Below, piece after piece: positions 6,652 through 14,800 of a stretch of DNA of 19,996 bases (its first letter is position 1; every line of letters starts with the position of its first letter). The notes under the pieces were generated by a model, which saw only the letters and a program-made list of their open reading frames with translations, was not told where the DNA came from and searched no databases. The translations under genes were made by a program, and so were the position numbers. The stretch is from Bacteroidales bacterium UBA3623 (GTDB lineage Bacteria > Bacteroidota > Bacteroidia > Bacteroidales > UBA932), in contig DFLI01000091.1 in NCBI GenBank assembly GCA_002373715.1, positions 9,077 through 29,072 on the forward strand. The letters are read 5' to 3'.

Positions 6652-7803
6652 TCAACCTTTGTCTTTCCTGTTGCGGTTACGGTTCTTATTGCGGCGGCGC
6701 TTGCGCTTTTCGGGGTCGAAGCGGTTGATGGCGTCGTCTCCCACGGCGTCTATGAACTCGGGCGTAGATACCACTTCCTGCTTGAGGGTGTCGGGCTTTT
6801 CTCCGCGGCGGTTCATGGCCTGAATCTCCCTCACTTCATCGGCCGATAAGGCAAATACCTGCGCCAGGGAGCCTTTTTCGTAGGAGAAGTAGAGGGTTTC
6901 TGCCAGGATATCCGTCTTTACCAGGAAGGCCTGCCCGTCCATGAATTCCAGCGGTTCGGGAACGCGCGGAATGCGGGACTGGGCGTCCAGGTAGGCGGCC
7001 ACCTCGTAATTGAGGCAGCATTTGAGCTTGCCGCACTGACCGGCCAGTTTCTGAGGATTCAGCGACAGATCCTGCGTGCGGGCGGCGCTGGTGGTAATGC
7101 TCTTGAACTCAGTGATATAATTGGCGCAGCACAATTCGCGGCCGCAAACGCCCAGGCCGCCGATGAGTCCGGCTTCCTGGCGGGCGCCAATCTGCTTCAT
7201 CTCCACGCGGATGTGGAACTCTTCGGCAAAGTCCTTGATGAGTTGGCGGAAGTCTACACGGCCATCGGCAATATAGTAGAAGATGGCCTTGGTGCCGTCT
7301 CCCTGGAACTCTACGTCTCCAATCTTCATTTCCAGGCCCAGGTTGTTGGCCAGCACGCGGGCGCGGATCATGGTTTCCTGCTCGCGGGCAATGGCTTCCT
7401 GCCAGCGCTGGATATCGAAGGGACGGGCCTTGCGGTAGATTTTCTTCAGCTCCTGCTTGGCAGGGTCTACTCCTTTGCACTTCATCTGTCGGCCAACGAT
7501 GGGGCCCTCCAGGGTTACTATGCCCAAGTCGTGCCCGCTGGCGGCTTCCACCACCACCAGGTCTCCGGCCTTGATGCTCTGACCCGAAGCGTTTACGTAG
7601 ATGCCTTTGCGGGTGTTCTTGAAGCGGACCTCGTAGTAGTTACTGAACTGCTCCTGCGAGATGCCCTTGAGCACGTCGTATACCTCCAGTTTGCAACAGC
7701 CCTGGCGGTAGCGGATATCTTTTTCACCCGTCTGTTCGTCCGTTACCACGGTGCAGCCGCGGAAACAGTCAAACTGGATGCTTTCACTGCTATAATCATT
7801 CAT
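6652..7803 (-). CDS. ricT: PSP1/RicT family regulatory protein
   Basis: A 383-residue protein with the PSP1 domain in the middle third. The conserved cysteines are C220, C225 and C226 (GVCGRELCC) and C257, C262 and C263 (QCGKLKCCLNYE). In Bacillus subtilis RicT (YaaT) forms a complex with RicA and RicF that carries iron-sulfur clusters and affects mRNA processing and phosphorelay. Partners are not visible here, so the Bacteroidota role is unknown. The N-terminus has extra cysteines (C13, C17, C36, C37). The C-terminal ~18 residues are almost all R, K and N, which suggests nucleic-acid contact (inference). It overlaps holB by 4 bp and is followed by the repeat-filled gap to gldH, matching the usual holB-ricT-gldH cluster. 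Confidence 0.9.
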   Translation of the reverse strand: MNDYSSESIQFDCFRGCTVVTDEQTGEKDIRYRQGCCKLEVYDVLKGISQEQFSNYYEVRFKNTRKGIYVNASGQSIKAGDLVVVEAASGHDLGIVTLEGPIVGRQMKCKGVDPAKQELKKIYRKARPFDIQRWQEAIAREQETMIRARVLANNLGLEMKIGDVEFQGDGTKAIFYYIADGRVDFRQLIKDFAEEFHIRVEMKQIGARQEAGLIGGLGVCGRELCCANYITEFKSITTSAARTQDLSLNPQKLAGQCGKLKCCLNYEVAAYLDAQSRIPRVPEPLEFMDGQAFLVKTDILAETLYFSYEKGSLAQVFALSADEVREIQAMNRRGEKPDTLKQEVVSTPEFIDAVGDDAINRFDPEKRKRRRNKNRNRNRKDKG

Positions 7804-8774
7804 ATCCTATATAATTGACTCACCATGTCGGTGAAGAGAATTTTCTGGTTCACATTGCGCTCCAGCAGGAGCAGGGCGCGGTCCAGGCACTCCAGCGCCT
7901 TCCGGGGGAAGGTGGGCTTAAGGGCCGATGACAGGCGCTTGTAATAGTCTTCCTCCCCTTCCGGCACGCGGGCCAGGGCGGGGGATTTTTGCAGGAGGAA
8001 GAGGCGGCGAAGGTCTTCCGACGCCAGGCGGCAGAAGGTCTTCTGCTGCTCCCTCACTTTCAAATCGGCCACAGCCTCTCCGGTTTCCAAGGCCTTGAGA
8101 AGATCCCTTGCCACCAGGGCATCCAGGAGGTCGTGAAACAGGTCTTGCAGTACGGCATTGCCGGCTGCTTCGGTGGCGTGGACCTCGGCATCGGCCTGGG
8201 GCGAAAGGGGCTGCACCCTCATGTGCAGGCAGCGGGAAGAGATGGTTTGGAGCACCTTTTCGGGGGCCTGCGTAATGAGCACGAAGAGCGTCTGGCGGGG
8301 CGGCTCTTCCACCATTTTGAGAAGGGCGTTGGCAGCCTGTACGTTCATCTTTTCCGGAAGATACAGCACCACGGTGCGGTAACCACCTTCCACGGCGCTC
8401 AGGGACAGACGGTCCAGGATGCTGCGGGCTTCTTGCACCGAAATACCGGCCTGCTTGCCTTCTATGCCGATGGCGGCATATAGCTCGTTCTCAAAGAAAT
8501 AAGGGTTCTCCAGTACCAGCTCCCGGAAGGGGGCGATGAACTGCAGAGACACGGGTTTATCGTTCCCGGCTACCGGGAATACCCAATGGATATCCGGATG
8601 GATGAGTTTCTGCACGCGGGGGTTACCGCCGTACAGTTGCTCCAGGAAATTCAGGACGATGGGAAAGGCTCCCCCGCCGTCGTCCTGGTGCAGAAGCATG
8701 GCATGCGGAAGGTGCCCGCTTTCCACCATTTGGCTTAAAGCGGCAACGACTTCCGTATTACCAAAAACCTTCAT
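7800..8774 (-). CDS. holB: DNA polymerase III subunit delta' (clamp loader)
   Basis: The delta' subunit is part of the clamp loader that places the beta clamp on DNA. The 324-residue protein shows GHLPHAMLLH near residues 20-29, HPDIHWVFP near 59-67, NVQAANALLKMVEEPP at 144-159 and the SRC sensor-1 motif (ISSRC, 178-182), all typical of DnaX/HolB proteins. Two things are unusual. The P-loop region reads HQDDGGGAFP with no GK[TS]. The four-cysteine zinc module that usually precedes the HPD motif is absent, replaced by GGNPRVQKLI. Delta' does not hydrolyse ATP, so the first change is tolerable. It overlaps ricT by 4 bp and is separated from the polyprenyl synthase gene by a 36-bp gap holding a hairpin repeat. 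Confidence 0.88.
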   Translation of the reverse strand: MKVFGNTEVVAALSQMVESGHLPHAMLLHQDDGGGAFPIVLNFLEQLYGGNPRVQKLIHPDIHWVFPVAGNDKPVSLQFIAPFRELVLENPYFFENELYAAIGIEGKQAGISVQEARSILDRLSLSAVEGGYRTVVLYLPEKMNVQAANALLKMVEEPPRQTLFVLITQAPEKVLQTISSRCLHMRVQPLSPQADAEVHATEAAGNAVLQDLFHDLLDALVARDLLKALETGEAVADLKVREQQKTFCRLASEDLRRLFLLQKSPALARVPEGEEDYYKRLSSALKPTFPRKALECLDRALLLLERNVNQKILFTDMVSQLYRI

Positions 8775-8782
8775 TTCAGGAG

Positions 8783-8804
8783 ATTCCGGGTCATAGCCCG
8801 GAAT
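8783..8804. repeat. Hairpin repeat between polyprenyl synthase gene and holB
   Basis: Arms ATTCCGGG (8783-8790) and CCCGGAAT (8797-8804) pair perfectly around TCATAG, followed by GAGG. Compared with the copy at 11380 (ATTCCCGG/CCGGGAAT), the sixth base pair is flipped from C-G to G-C, a compensatory change. It occupies most of the 36-bp gap and may act as an attenuator or RNA stabiliser within the operon. Confidence 0.8.
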
Positions 8805-8810
8805 GAGGGG

Positions 8811-9791
8811 TTATGAATTTCGGTCTCCTACAAAGTGGGCCAGGGCGGTCAGGGCCTCCTTTTCCTTGGAATCGGGGAGGATGGAAAGGCTCTGCAGAGC
8901 GGCATTGATGTAGCTGTCCATAACGCCGGCGGCCTGCTCCACGCCGTGGTATTTCTCTACGAACTCCAGGATCTGGGGTATTACCTCCTGGTGGTCTGCC
9001 AACTGGCCAATCTTGGAGCGGATTTCCCGTTCTTCCTGGGTCGGAGCGCTGCTAAGGGCGCTCAGCAGGGGCTGGGTAATTTTCTGCTCCTTCAAATCCT
9101 GTCCTACGGGCTTGCCCAGTTCCTTGGACGGCGGGGCATAGTCGAAGATATCGTCCTTAATCTGGAAAGCCAGGCCCAGCTTGCGGGCATAATTCTTCAC
9201 GGCCTCCAGCATTTCTTCAGAAGCGCCCACCGAGATGGCTGCCGACACGGCCGCCGTCTCAAACAGAGAGGCCGTCTTGTCAAAAATGATGGTGATGTAT
9301 TCCTCTTCCGTGGTGTCTGCCTGGGCGGCCTTCTGCAGCTGGAGCATTTCTCCTTCGGAAAGGTCTGCCAAGGTGGCGGCAAACACATGGAGCACGCGCT
9401 CGCTGTATTTATCGGCCGACAGGACCACCTGTACGGCGCGGGTGAGCCAGAAGTCTCCGATGAGCACGGCAGCGGGACCGGAGAGGAGTTGGGCCACGGT
9501 GGGCCTTCCCCGGCGCTCCGTGGCGCCGTCCACCACGTCGTCGTGCAGGAGGGTGGCGTTGTGCAGCAGTTCTGTGGCGGCGGCAAAGCGGATGGAATCG
9601 CGCGTGGGCGTTCCGCAGGCGCCGGCCACCAGGAGGCTCAGCATGGGACGAAGCATCTTTCCGGGACGCTCCCGCAGCGTCCGGTTGGTAGCGTCCAGCA
9701 GGCCAATCTCACTGCGCAGGCAGTAGTCAATCAAGATCTCCACCTGCTGCATCTGAGGCGCCAGATATTCCTGTATGTATTTGATGGACAT
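8811..9791 (-). CDS. Long-chain trans-polyprenyl diphosphate synthase
   Basis: This enzyme condenses isopentenyl diphosphate units onto an allylic diphosphate to make the polyprenyl tail, most likely for menaquinone in this phylum. Both aspartate-rich motifs are present: LLHDDVVD with D84-D88, and FQIKDDIFD with D213-D217. GKMLRPM (44-50) provides the diphosphate-binding basic residues. Alanine at position 79, five residues before the first motif, is a small residue as in long-chain rather than farnesyl or geranylgeranyl synthases. The length of 326 is normal for the IspB/octaprenyl group; exact chain length cannot be read from sequence. It starts directly at the end of the LOG gene with no gap. 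Confidence 0.92.
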   Translation of the reverse strand: MSIKYIQEYLAPQMQQVEILIDYCLRSEIGLLDATNRTLRERPGKMLRPMLSLLVAGACGTPTRDSIRFAAATELLHNATLLHDDVVDGATERRGRPTVAQLLSGPAAVLIGDFWLTRAVQVVLSADKYSERVLHVFAATLADLSEGEMLQLQKAAQADTTEEEYITIIFDKTASLFETAAVSAAISVGASEEMLEAVKNYARKLGLAFQIKDDIFDYAPPSKELGKPVGQDLKEQKITQPLLSALSSAPTQEEREIRSKIGQLADHQEVIPQILEFVEKYHGVEQAAGVMDSYINAALQSLSILPDSKEKEALTALAHFVGDRNS

Positions 9792-10319
9792 TTACTTAAG
9801 TAAGGCTATCAGTTCTTCCACCGAGGTGGGGAATTTCATGAGGTCCCGGTCCTGGGGCTCCATCATTTTGTGTTTTACGTAGTGGTCCAGCAGGGTCTTT
9901 AAGGGCTCGTAATAGCCGTCCAAATTCAGGGCTATTACCTGGCCATTATAGCGGCCCAGCTTTACCAGCACCAGGGTTTCAATGAGTTCGTCCATGGTGC
10001 CAATTCCGCCCGGTAGGGCGATGGCGGCACAGGTATCGGCCCTCATGAACTCCTTGCGGGTGCTCATGGTGTCTGTCCAGATGACACGGGTGATTTCCGT
10101 ATTTTCCAGCCCGTCCATAAAACGGGGAAGGACGGCTATGTGCTGGCCGCCCACACGCACGGATTCGTCCGTAATGGCACCCATGGTGCCGCGGGCGCCG
10201 CCGCCGGAAACAATCCCGTATCCCAAAGCGTGCAGCGCGCGAACTAATTCACGCGCTGCCGCATTGTACTTAGGGTCTATCTTATTGCTGGAAGAGCAGT
10301 AGATGGTTACCTGTTTCAT
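9792..10319 (-). CDS. LOG family (TIGR00730) nucleotide phosphoribohydrolase
   Basis: A 175-residue Rossmann-like protein with the LOG family signatures: VSGGGARGTMG (37-47), the RK pair in STRKEFM (R88/K89) and PGGIGTMDE (103-111) with the catalytic glutamate. Plant LOG enzymes release cytokinin bases from their 5'-monophosphates. Bacterial homologues are pyrimidine/purine nucleotide 5'-monophosphate phosphoribohydrolases, and 'lysine decarboxylase' labels for this family are a known mistake. It starts 3 bp after the porin-like gene's stop and is followed immediately by the polyprenyl synthase gene, so co-transcription is likely. Substrate is not determined by sequence. Confidence 0.92.
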   Translation of the reverse strand: MKQVTIYCSSSNKIDPKYNAAARELVRALHALGYGIVSGGGARGTMGAITDESVRVGGQHIAVLPRFMDGLENTEITRVIWTDTMSTRKEFMRADTCAAIALPGGIGTMDELIETLVLVKLGRYNGQVIALNLDGYYEPLKTLLDHYVKHKMMEPQDRDLMKFPTSVEELIALLK

Positions 10320-10322
10320 CTG

Positions 10323-10988
10323 CTAGAAGAAGATGCCCAGAGTAACCTTGACGCCTTGGTAGTTCTTGGTGTCCTTGTAAGCCTGGGCAACGTTGGCAGC
10401 GATGCTGTTGGCATTGAACTTACCCTCGTTGTAGAGAGGTCCCAGGTTCTTGAACCACTTCACGGAAATCTGGATGTGCTTGACAATGTCAATACCACCA
10501 CCCAGGGAAATACCGTATTCCAGCTTGTTCTTGGCATCGTTCAGCACTTTGCTCACTTCCTCAACGGTATAACCGGTGGGGGTTAAGTCTACAGAGTACT
10601 GATCGTTACTCTTGACCACGAAGCCGATGAAAGGTTCTGCCACCACGAAAGGACGAACCACCAGGAGGTCGATACCCCACTGAACGCCAAGACCCAGCTC
10701 AATGTTATGAGACTTGGTGTTTTTCAGGCCTGCGACAAAGTGCTCCATATCAATCTTGGCACCCTTCATCTCGTAGGTGAGTTCCGGCTGCAGGGCGAAG
10801 CCCACGGGGAGTTTTGCGTGGTATGCAATACCGGCGTGGAAGTTATCCAGGCCCTTGAAGTTTTCCTTAACGTTCTGGAAATCAATGGAGGTTTTAGAAG
10901 TGGTCCAACCGCCGATGACACCGAACTGGGCATGAGCCATGGTTGCGCTAGCCAGAACAGCCACGACAAAAGTCAGAATTTTTTTCAT
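10323..10988 (-). CDS. Outer membrane beta-barrel (porin-like) protein
   Basis: A 221-residue exported protein. The signal peptide MKKILTFVVAVLASATMAHA ends at a good AxA cleavage site before Q21. The mature part has alternating hydrophobic/polar strands, aromatic-rich turns such as LQPELTYEMKG, and ends in a terminal strand with phenylalanines (LGIFF), a usual signal for outer-membrane insertion. This fits the small eight-stranded barrel family (PF13568-like) common in Bacteroidota; ligand or partner is unknown. It lies 30 bp after trxA and 3 bp before the LOG gene. The leader has a near-consensus -7 box (TAACTTTT) just before the ATG, so it may have an added promoter. Confidence 0.8.
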   Translation of the reverse strand: MKKILTFVVAVLASATMAHAQFGVIGGWTTSKTSIDFQNVKENFKGLDNFHAGIAYHAKLPVGFALQPELTYEMKGAKIDMEHFVAGLKNTKSHNIELGLGVQWGIDLLVVRPFVVAEPFIGFVVKSNDQYSVDLTPTGYTVEEVSKVLNDAKNKLEYGISLGGGIDIVKHIQISVKWFKNLGPLYNEGKFNANSIAANVAQAYKDTKNYQGVKVTLGIFF

Positions 10989-11018
10989 TTTAAAAGTTAG
11001 TTTAGTTGGTTAGTTATT

Positions 11019-11333
11019 TTACAGGTTTTCTTTGATTTTTGCGGCCAGGACGGGCTTGGGCATGGCGCCCACCGTCTTGTCCACCACCTTTCCGTCCTTG
11101 AAGAACAGCAGGGTGGGAATGCTCATGATACGGAACTGGGCGGCAATTTCGTCGGCGTCGTCCACGTTCACTTTCACTACTTCTATCTGGTCTGCCATTT
11201 CCTGCTCCAATTCGTCCAGAATGGGGGCAATCATGCGGCAGGGGCCGCACCAGGTAGCCCAGAAGTCTGCAATAACTAGCTTCTCGCTTTGAATCAACTC
11301 ATCAAAAGTTGCGTTGGTTGCTACTTGTGCCAT
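11019..11333 (-). CDS. trxA: Thioredoxin
   Basis: A 104-residue thioredoxin of normal length with the active site WCGPC (C29, C32) in FWATWCGPCRM and the conserved cis-proline region MSIPTLLFFKDG. It acts as a cytoplasmic disulfide reductase using electrons from thioredoxin reductase. It has no signal peptide, so it is the housekeeping type. A -7 box lies 24 bp upstream of its ATG. The DNA further upstream is occupied by a hairpin repeat array. The downstream porin-like gene follows after 30 bp. Confidence 0.97.
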   Translation of the reverse strand: MAQVATNATFDELIQSEKLVIADFWATWCGPCRMIAPILDELEQEMADQIEVVKVNVDDADEIAAQFRIMSIPTLLFFKDGKVVDKTVGAMPKPVLAAKIKENL

Positions 11334-11356
11334 AGTCTAATAACTTGTTCAATTTA

Positions 11357-11364
11357 CAAATATA
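11357..11364 (-). promoter_or_regulatory. -7 promoter box for trxA
   Basis: TATATTTG on the minus strand is an exact TAnnTTTG match, 23 bp ahead of the trxA ATG at 11333. A -33 box at the usual 19-20 bp spacing would fall at about 11384-11388, inside the hairpin repeat, and no TTTG is found there. Confidence 0.55.
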
Positions 11365-11379
11365 GAAAAAAACTTTGAG

Positions 11380-11512
11380 ATTCCCGGTCAGGCCGGGAAT
11401 GACGAAAAGCGTCATGGCCGGGAATGACGAAAAGCGTCATGGCCGGGAATGACGAAAAGCACCATGGCCGGGAATGACGAAAAGCGTCATGGCCGGCCTG
11501 ACCGGCCATCTG
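11380..11512. repeat. Composite repeat: hairpin, 25-bp tandem units, hairpin
   Basis: The left hairpin is ATTCCCGG (11380-11387) / CCGGGAAT (11393-11400). It is followed by 25-bp units at 11401-11425, 11426-11450 and 11451-11475. Each begins GACGAAAAGC and ends CATGGCCGGGAAT; the first two are identical and the third has two changes (GT to AC). A partial fourth unit at 11476 leads into the right hairpin ATGGCCGG (11489-11496) / CCGGCCAT (11502-11509). The stop codon of the PG0541-type gene follows at 11513-11515. The plan is the same as at 5153-5249, including the right hairpin abutting a stop codon, but the inter-core spacer differs. It could serve as the terminator of the efflux operon. Confidence 0.87.
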
Positions 11513-11806
11513 CTACAGAGCCTCTTCCACGGGAAGAGTGTAGGCGCGAAGGCCCAGCTGGGCATTGTCGGCGTCCAGCTGGCGCAGGGCGGACATCACC
11601 TGGGGGGCCAGGGAGTCTTCCACCACGGTGAGAAGGGCGTGGTTCTGGGTGGGCCAGGCATGGTTACCCAGATGCGGCTCACCGTCTACAGAACCTCTGC
11701 CGCCAATCTCTTCCCAAACGGTATAACCCCGCTGTCCCATCTTTTCCAACAGCTCCACAATCTCCTGATTGTAGGCCTGATTGTATGCTATAAATATTGC
11801 TTTCAT
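11513..11806 (-). CDS. PG0541-type, PII-like transporter-associated protein
   Basis: A 97-residue protein beginning MKAIFIAYNQAYNQEIVELL, with a central GRGSVDGEPHLGNHAWPTQNHA segment and a short helical C-terminus. The size and alternating strand/helix pattern resemble a small PII-like ferredoxin fold. I recognise it as the family NCBI calls PG0541 family transporter-associated protein, which is typically encoded after RND pump genes in Bacteroidota; this is from memory. Here it is the last gene of the efflux operon, 45 bp after the AcrB-like gene, the gap holding one hairpin repeat. Its likely role is in regulating or sensing for the pump, but no function has been shown in the sequence. The histidines in the GEPHLGNHAWP region might bind a ligand or metal (inference). 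Confidence 0.72.
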   Translation of the reverse strand: MKAIFIAYNQAYNQEIVELLEKMGQRGYTVWEEIGGRGSVDGEPHLGNHAWPTQNHALLTVVEDSLAPQVMSALRQLDADNAQLGLRAYTLPVEEAL

Positions 11807-11824
11807 TTGTTTCTGTTTTAGGGG

Positions 11825-11846
11825 ATGCCCGGTCGGGGCCGGGCAT
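11825..11846. repeat. Hairpin repeat between AcrB-like and PG0541-type genes
   Basis: Arms ATGCCCGG (11825-11832) and CCGGGCAT (11839-11846) pair perfectly around TCGGGG and are followed by GACG. The core and loop are the same as in the second hairpin inside trmB (5479-5498). It fills the gap just after the AcrB-like stop codon and could modulate expression of the last gene of the operon. Confidence 0.8.
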
Positions 11847-11851
11847 GACGG

Positions 11852-14800
11852 TTACTTCGCTCTGCGGCGCGCTCTATGTTCGGTGAAACCGCAATAAAGG
11901 ACGGGGATGAGGACCAGGGTGATGAGAGTGGAGACACTAAGACCCCAGGCCACGGTGGTACCCAAGCCGTTCCACATTTCGGAACCTTCTCCCCTGCCAA
12001 GGGCCATGGGCAGCATACCCAGCACGGTGGTGAGGGTGGTCATGAGAATAGGACGCAGACGGGCCTTGGCGGCCGTTACGGAAGCATCCCGCACGCTCAC
12101 GCCACGCTCCTGCAGGAGGATGGTGTAGTCTATGAGCACAATACCGTTCTTCACCACAATACCCAGCAGGATAATGATACCGATGGCCGACATCATACCA
12201 ATGGCCAAACCCGAGGCCATGTTACCCAGCGCCACGCCCACAAAGGCGAAGGGGATGGAGAACATGATAACGAAGGGGCCCATGAAGGATTCAAACTGGG
12301 AAGCCATCACCATGTATACCAGGATAACGATGAGCAGGGCCAGCAGAATCATGCTGCCGAACATTTCCTGCTGCTCCTCGTAGTCACCGCCAATCTGCCA
12401 GGTAAGGCCCTGGGGCAGCGGGTGGGCGTTCATGTAGTCCTGCACATATTCCACACCGTCACTGAGCGTCTTGCCCTTGGCCATGATTCCATTCACGGAA
12501 ATGTAACGGTCACGGTTCTTACGCTGAATGGTGGGCGGCACCTTGGATTCTACAATGCGGCCCAGGTCTTTCACCTTGATGGTGCGGCCCTGGGTGTTGG
12601 TGATGAGGACATTCTCCAGATCTTCCATGGAGGTACGGAACTCCGGAGCGTAACGCACGCGGATGTTGTATTCCTCACCGTCTTCACGATAGTAGGAAGC
12701 CACGGAACCGCTCATGGCAGCCGACACAGCCGTTGCGGCCGTAATGGAATTGAGACCGTTCAGGGCCAGCTTTTCGCGGTCGAAGTCTACCTCGTATTCG
12801 GGGGTGTACTGGTCTCTGGACAGGATGGCCTGGGTGAACAGGCCGCTGTCCATCATCTTGGCGCGAATCTCACGGGCGGCGGTTTCGGTTTCGGTAAAGT
12901 CGTAGCCGTAAATTTCCAGTTGCACGGAGGCTCGGCCACCCATACCCATGCCCTCGGTCACGTTGAAACGGTTCAGTTCCGGGAACAGTTTGAGGTCGGC
13001 ACGGATGACATCGGCAATCTCGGAAACCGAGCGCTTACGGTCTTCCATGGAGCCCACGTTGATATTCATGGAGATGAGGTACGTACCGTTCTGCTGCATG
13101 GAGGCGAAGGCATTTTCCGAATCGGCCTGACCGAAGCTGTAGCTGAGCACCTGGATTTCGGGGACATCGGCCACAATCTTTTCGTAGATGCGGGCCGCTA
13201 CCTCGCGGGTGACATCCTGGGCGGTGCCGATGGGCAGCTCAATGGTGGCCCGCAGACGACCCTGGTCGGCATTGGGGAAGAACTCCGTCTTCATGCGGGG
13301 GACGTAGATGCCCAGCACCACACCGAAGATAACCAGCGCACTCACCAGAATCAATTTCTTGTGGTTCATGCACCAGGCAATGAGACGTCCGTAACCGGAA
13401 GAAACGGCATCCAGGGCCTTGTTCACGGGAACAAAGATGGCCTTGAAAATCTTGTTGTTATTGGGCTTGTTGTCCATGAGGAGGGCGCACAGCATGGGGA
13501 CCAGCGTAAGGGCCGCCGTGGTGGACACAATCATGATGATGGACACAATGTAACCCAGCTGACGGAACATGATACCGGCCATGCCCGTCATCATGGTGAG
13601 GGGCATGAACACGCACAGCATGGTGAGCGTGGAGGCAATAACGGAGATACCCACCTCGGCCGTGCCGTGGACGGCGGCCTCCTTGGGTTTCTCTCCCCTC
13701 TCCAGGTGTGACGTTACGTTCTCCAGTACCACAATGGCATCGTCCACCACCATACCTATGGCAATGGACAGGGCGCTCATGGAAATGATGTTGAGCGTAT
13801 TACCCGTGGCATACAGGTACATTAGGGAGGCCAGCAGGGCGATAGGAATGGACAGCACCACAATGAGGGTACCCTTCAGTCGGCCCAGGAAGAGGAACAC
13901 CACCAGCATCACCACCAGGAAGGTGATGAGGATGGTCTCCTTCAGGGAGCCGATGGTCCTGAGGATGTTGTTGGAGCTGTCTACCACCGTGTTAATCTTG
14001 ATATCGGCCGGAAGATTGCGCTCCAGGTTGGCCAGAGTGGCTTTTACCTTCCTGATAACCTCAACGGTATTGTAGCCGGACTGCTTCTGGATAATGATTT
14101 GGGCGCCACGTACACCGTTGGTGTAGGATTCCTGGGACTTTTCCTCAACGGTATCCGTAATGCGGGCCACGTCGCGGAGGTAGACGGTACCGCCGTTCAC
14201 AGAACCCAGCACCACGTTCAGGAGCTCGGAAGGGTCCTGGAACTCCTTCTTGATACGAAGGGTATAGGTTTCGGAGCCGATATCGATGCTACCGGAAGGG
14301 ATGTTTCGGTTCTCGGAAGCGATGATGGAGGAAATGGCGCTGATACTCAGGTTGTAAGCTTCCAGCTTGGAAGGGTCGCAGTATACCTGGATTTCACGCT
14401 TGGGGGCACCGGAGACCGACACCGTACCCACGCCCGTCACACGTGCCAGGGGCGTTGCCACGCGTTCGTCCAGAATCTTGTCCAGGGCACTCACGCTCTG
14501 ATTGGCGGTGGCGCTCAGGATCATGATGGGCATATCGTCGGCGCTGAACTTGAACAGGTAGGGAGACGAAGCACCGTCGGGGATGCTCTGGCTCACCATG
14601 TCCAGCTTGTCACGCACGTCGTTGGTGGCGTCTTCAATGTCGGTTCCGTATTCAAACTCCAGAGTAAGAACGGCAATGTTCTCACGGGAGTTGGAGGTGA
14701 TGTTCTTCAGGTGAGGAACACCGTTCAGGGAATTCTCCAGCACCTTGGTGAGGTTGGTTTCCACATCCTCGGCCGATGCGCCGGGATAGGAGCTCATCAC

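Noticed and set aside
9792..10319. LOG gene as a lysine decarboxylase
   Set aside because: PGGIGTMDE and the RK pair are phosphoribohydrolase signatures; the decarboxylase name is a known misannotation of this family.
11401..11500. Regularly spaced 25-bp repeats as a CRISPR array
   Set aside because: The units are contiguous tandem copies with no unique spacers, there is no cas gene, and the same core appears elsewhere as hairpins.
11876..13711. 611-codon open frame on the plus strand opposite the pump gene
   Set aside because: It is the antisense shadow of the AcrB-like gene, with a His/Gly-rich composition and no recognisable domain.
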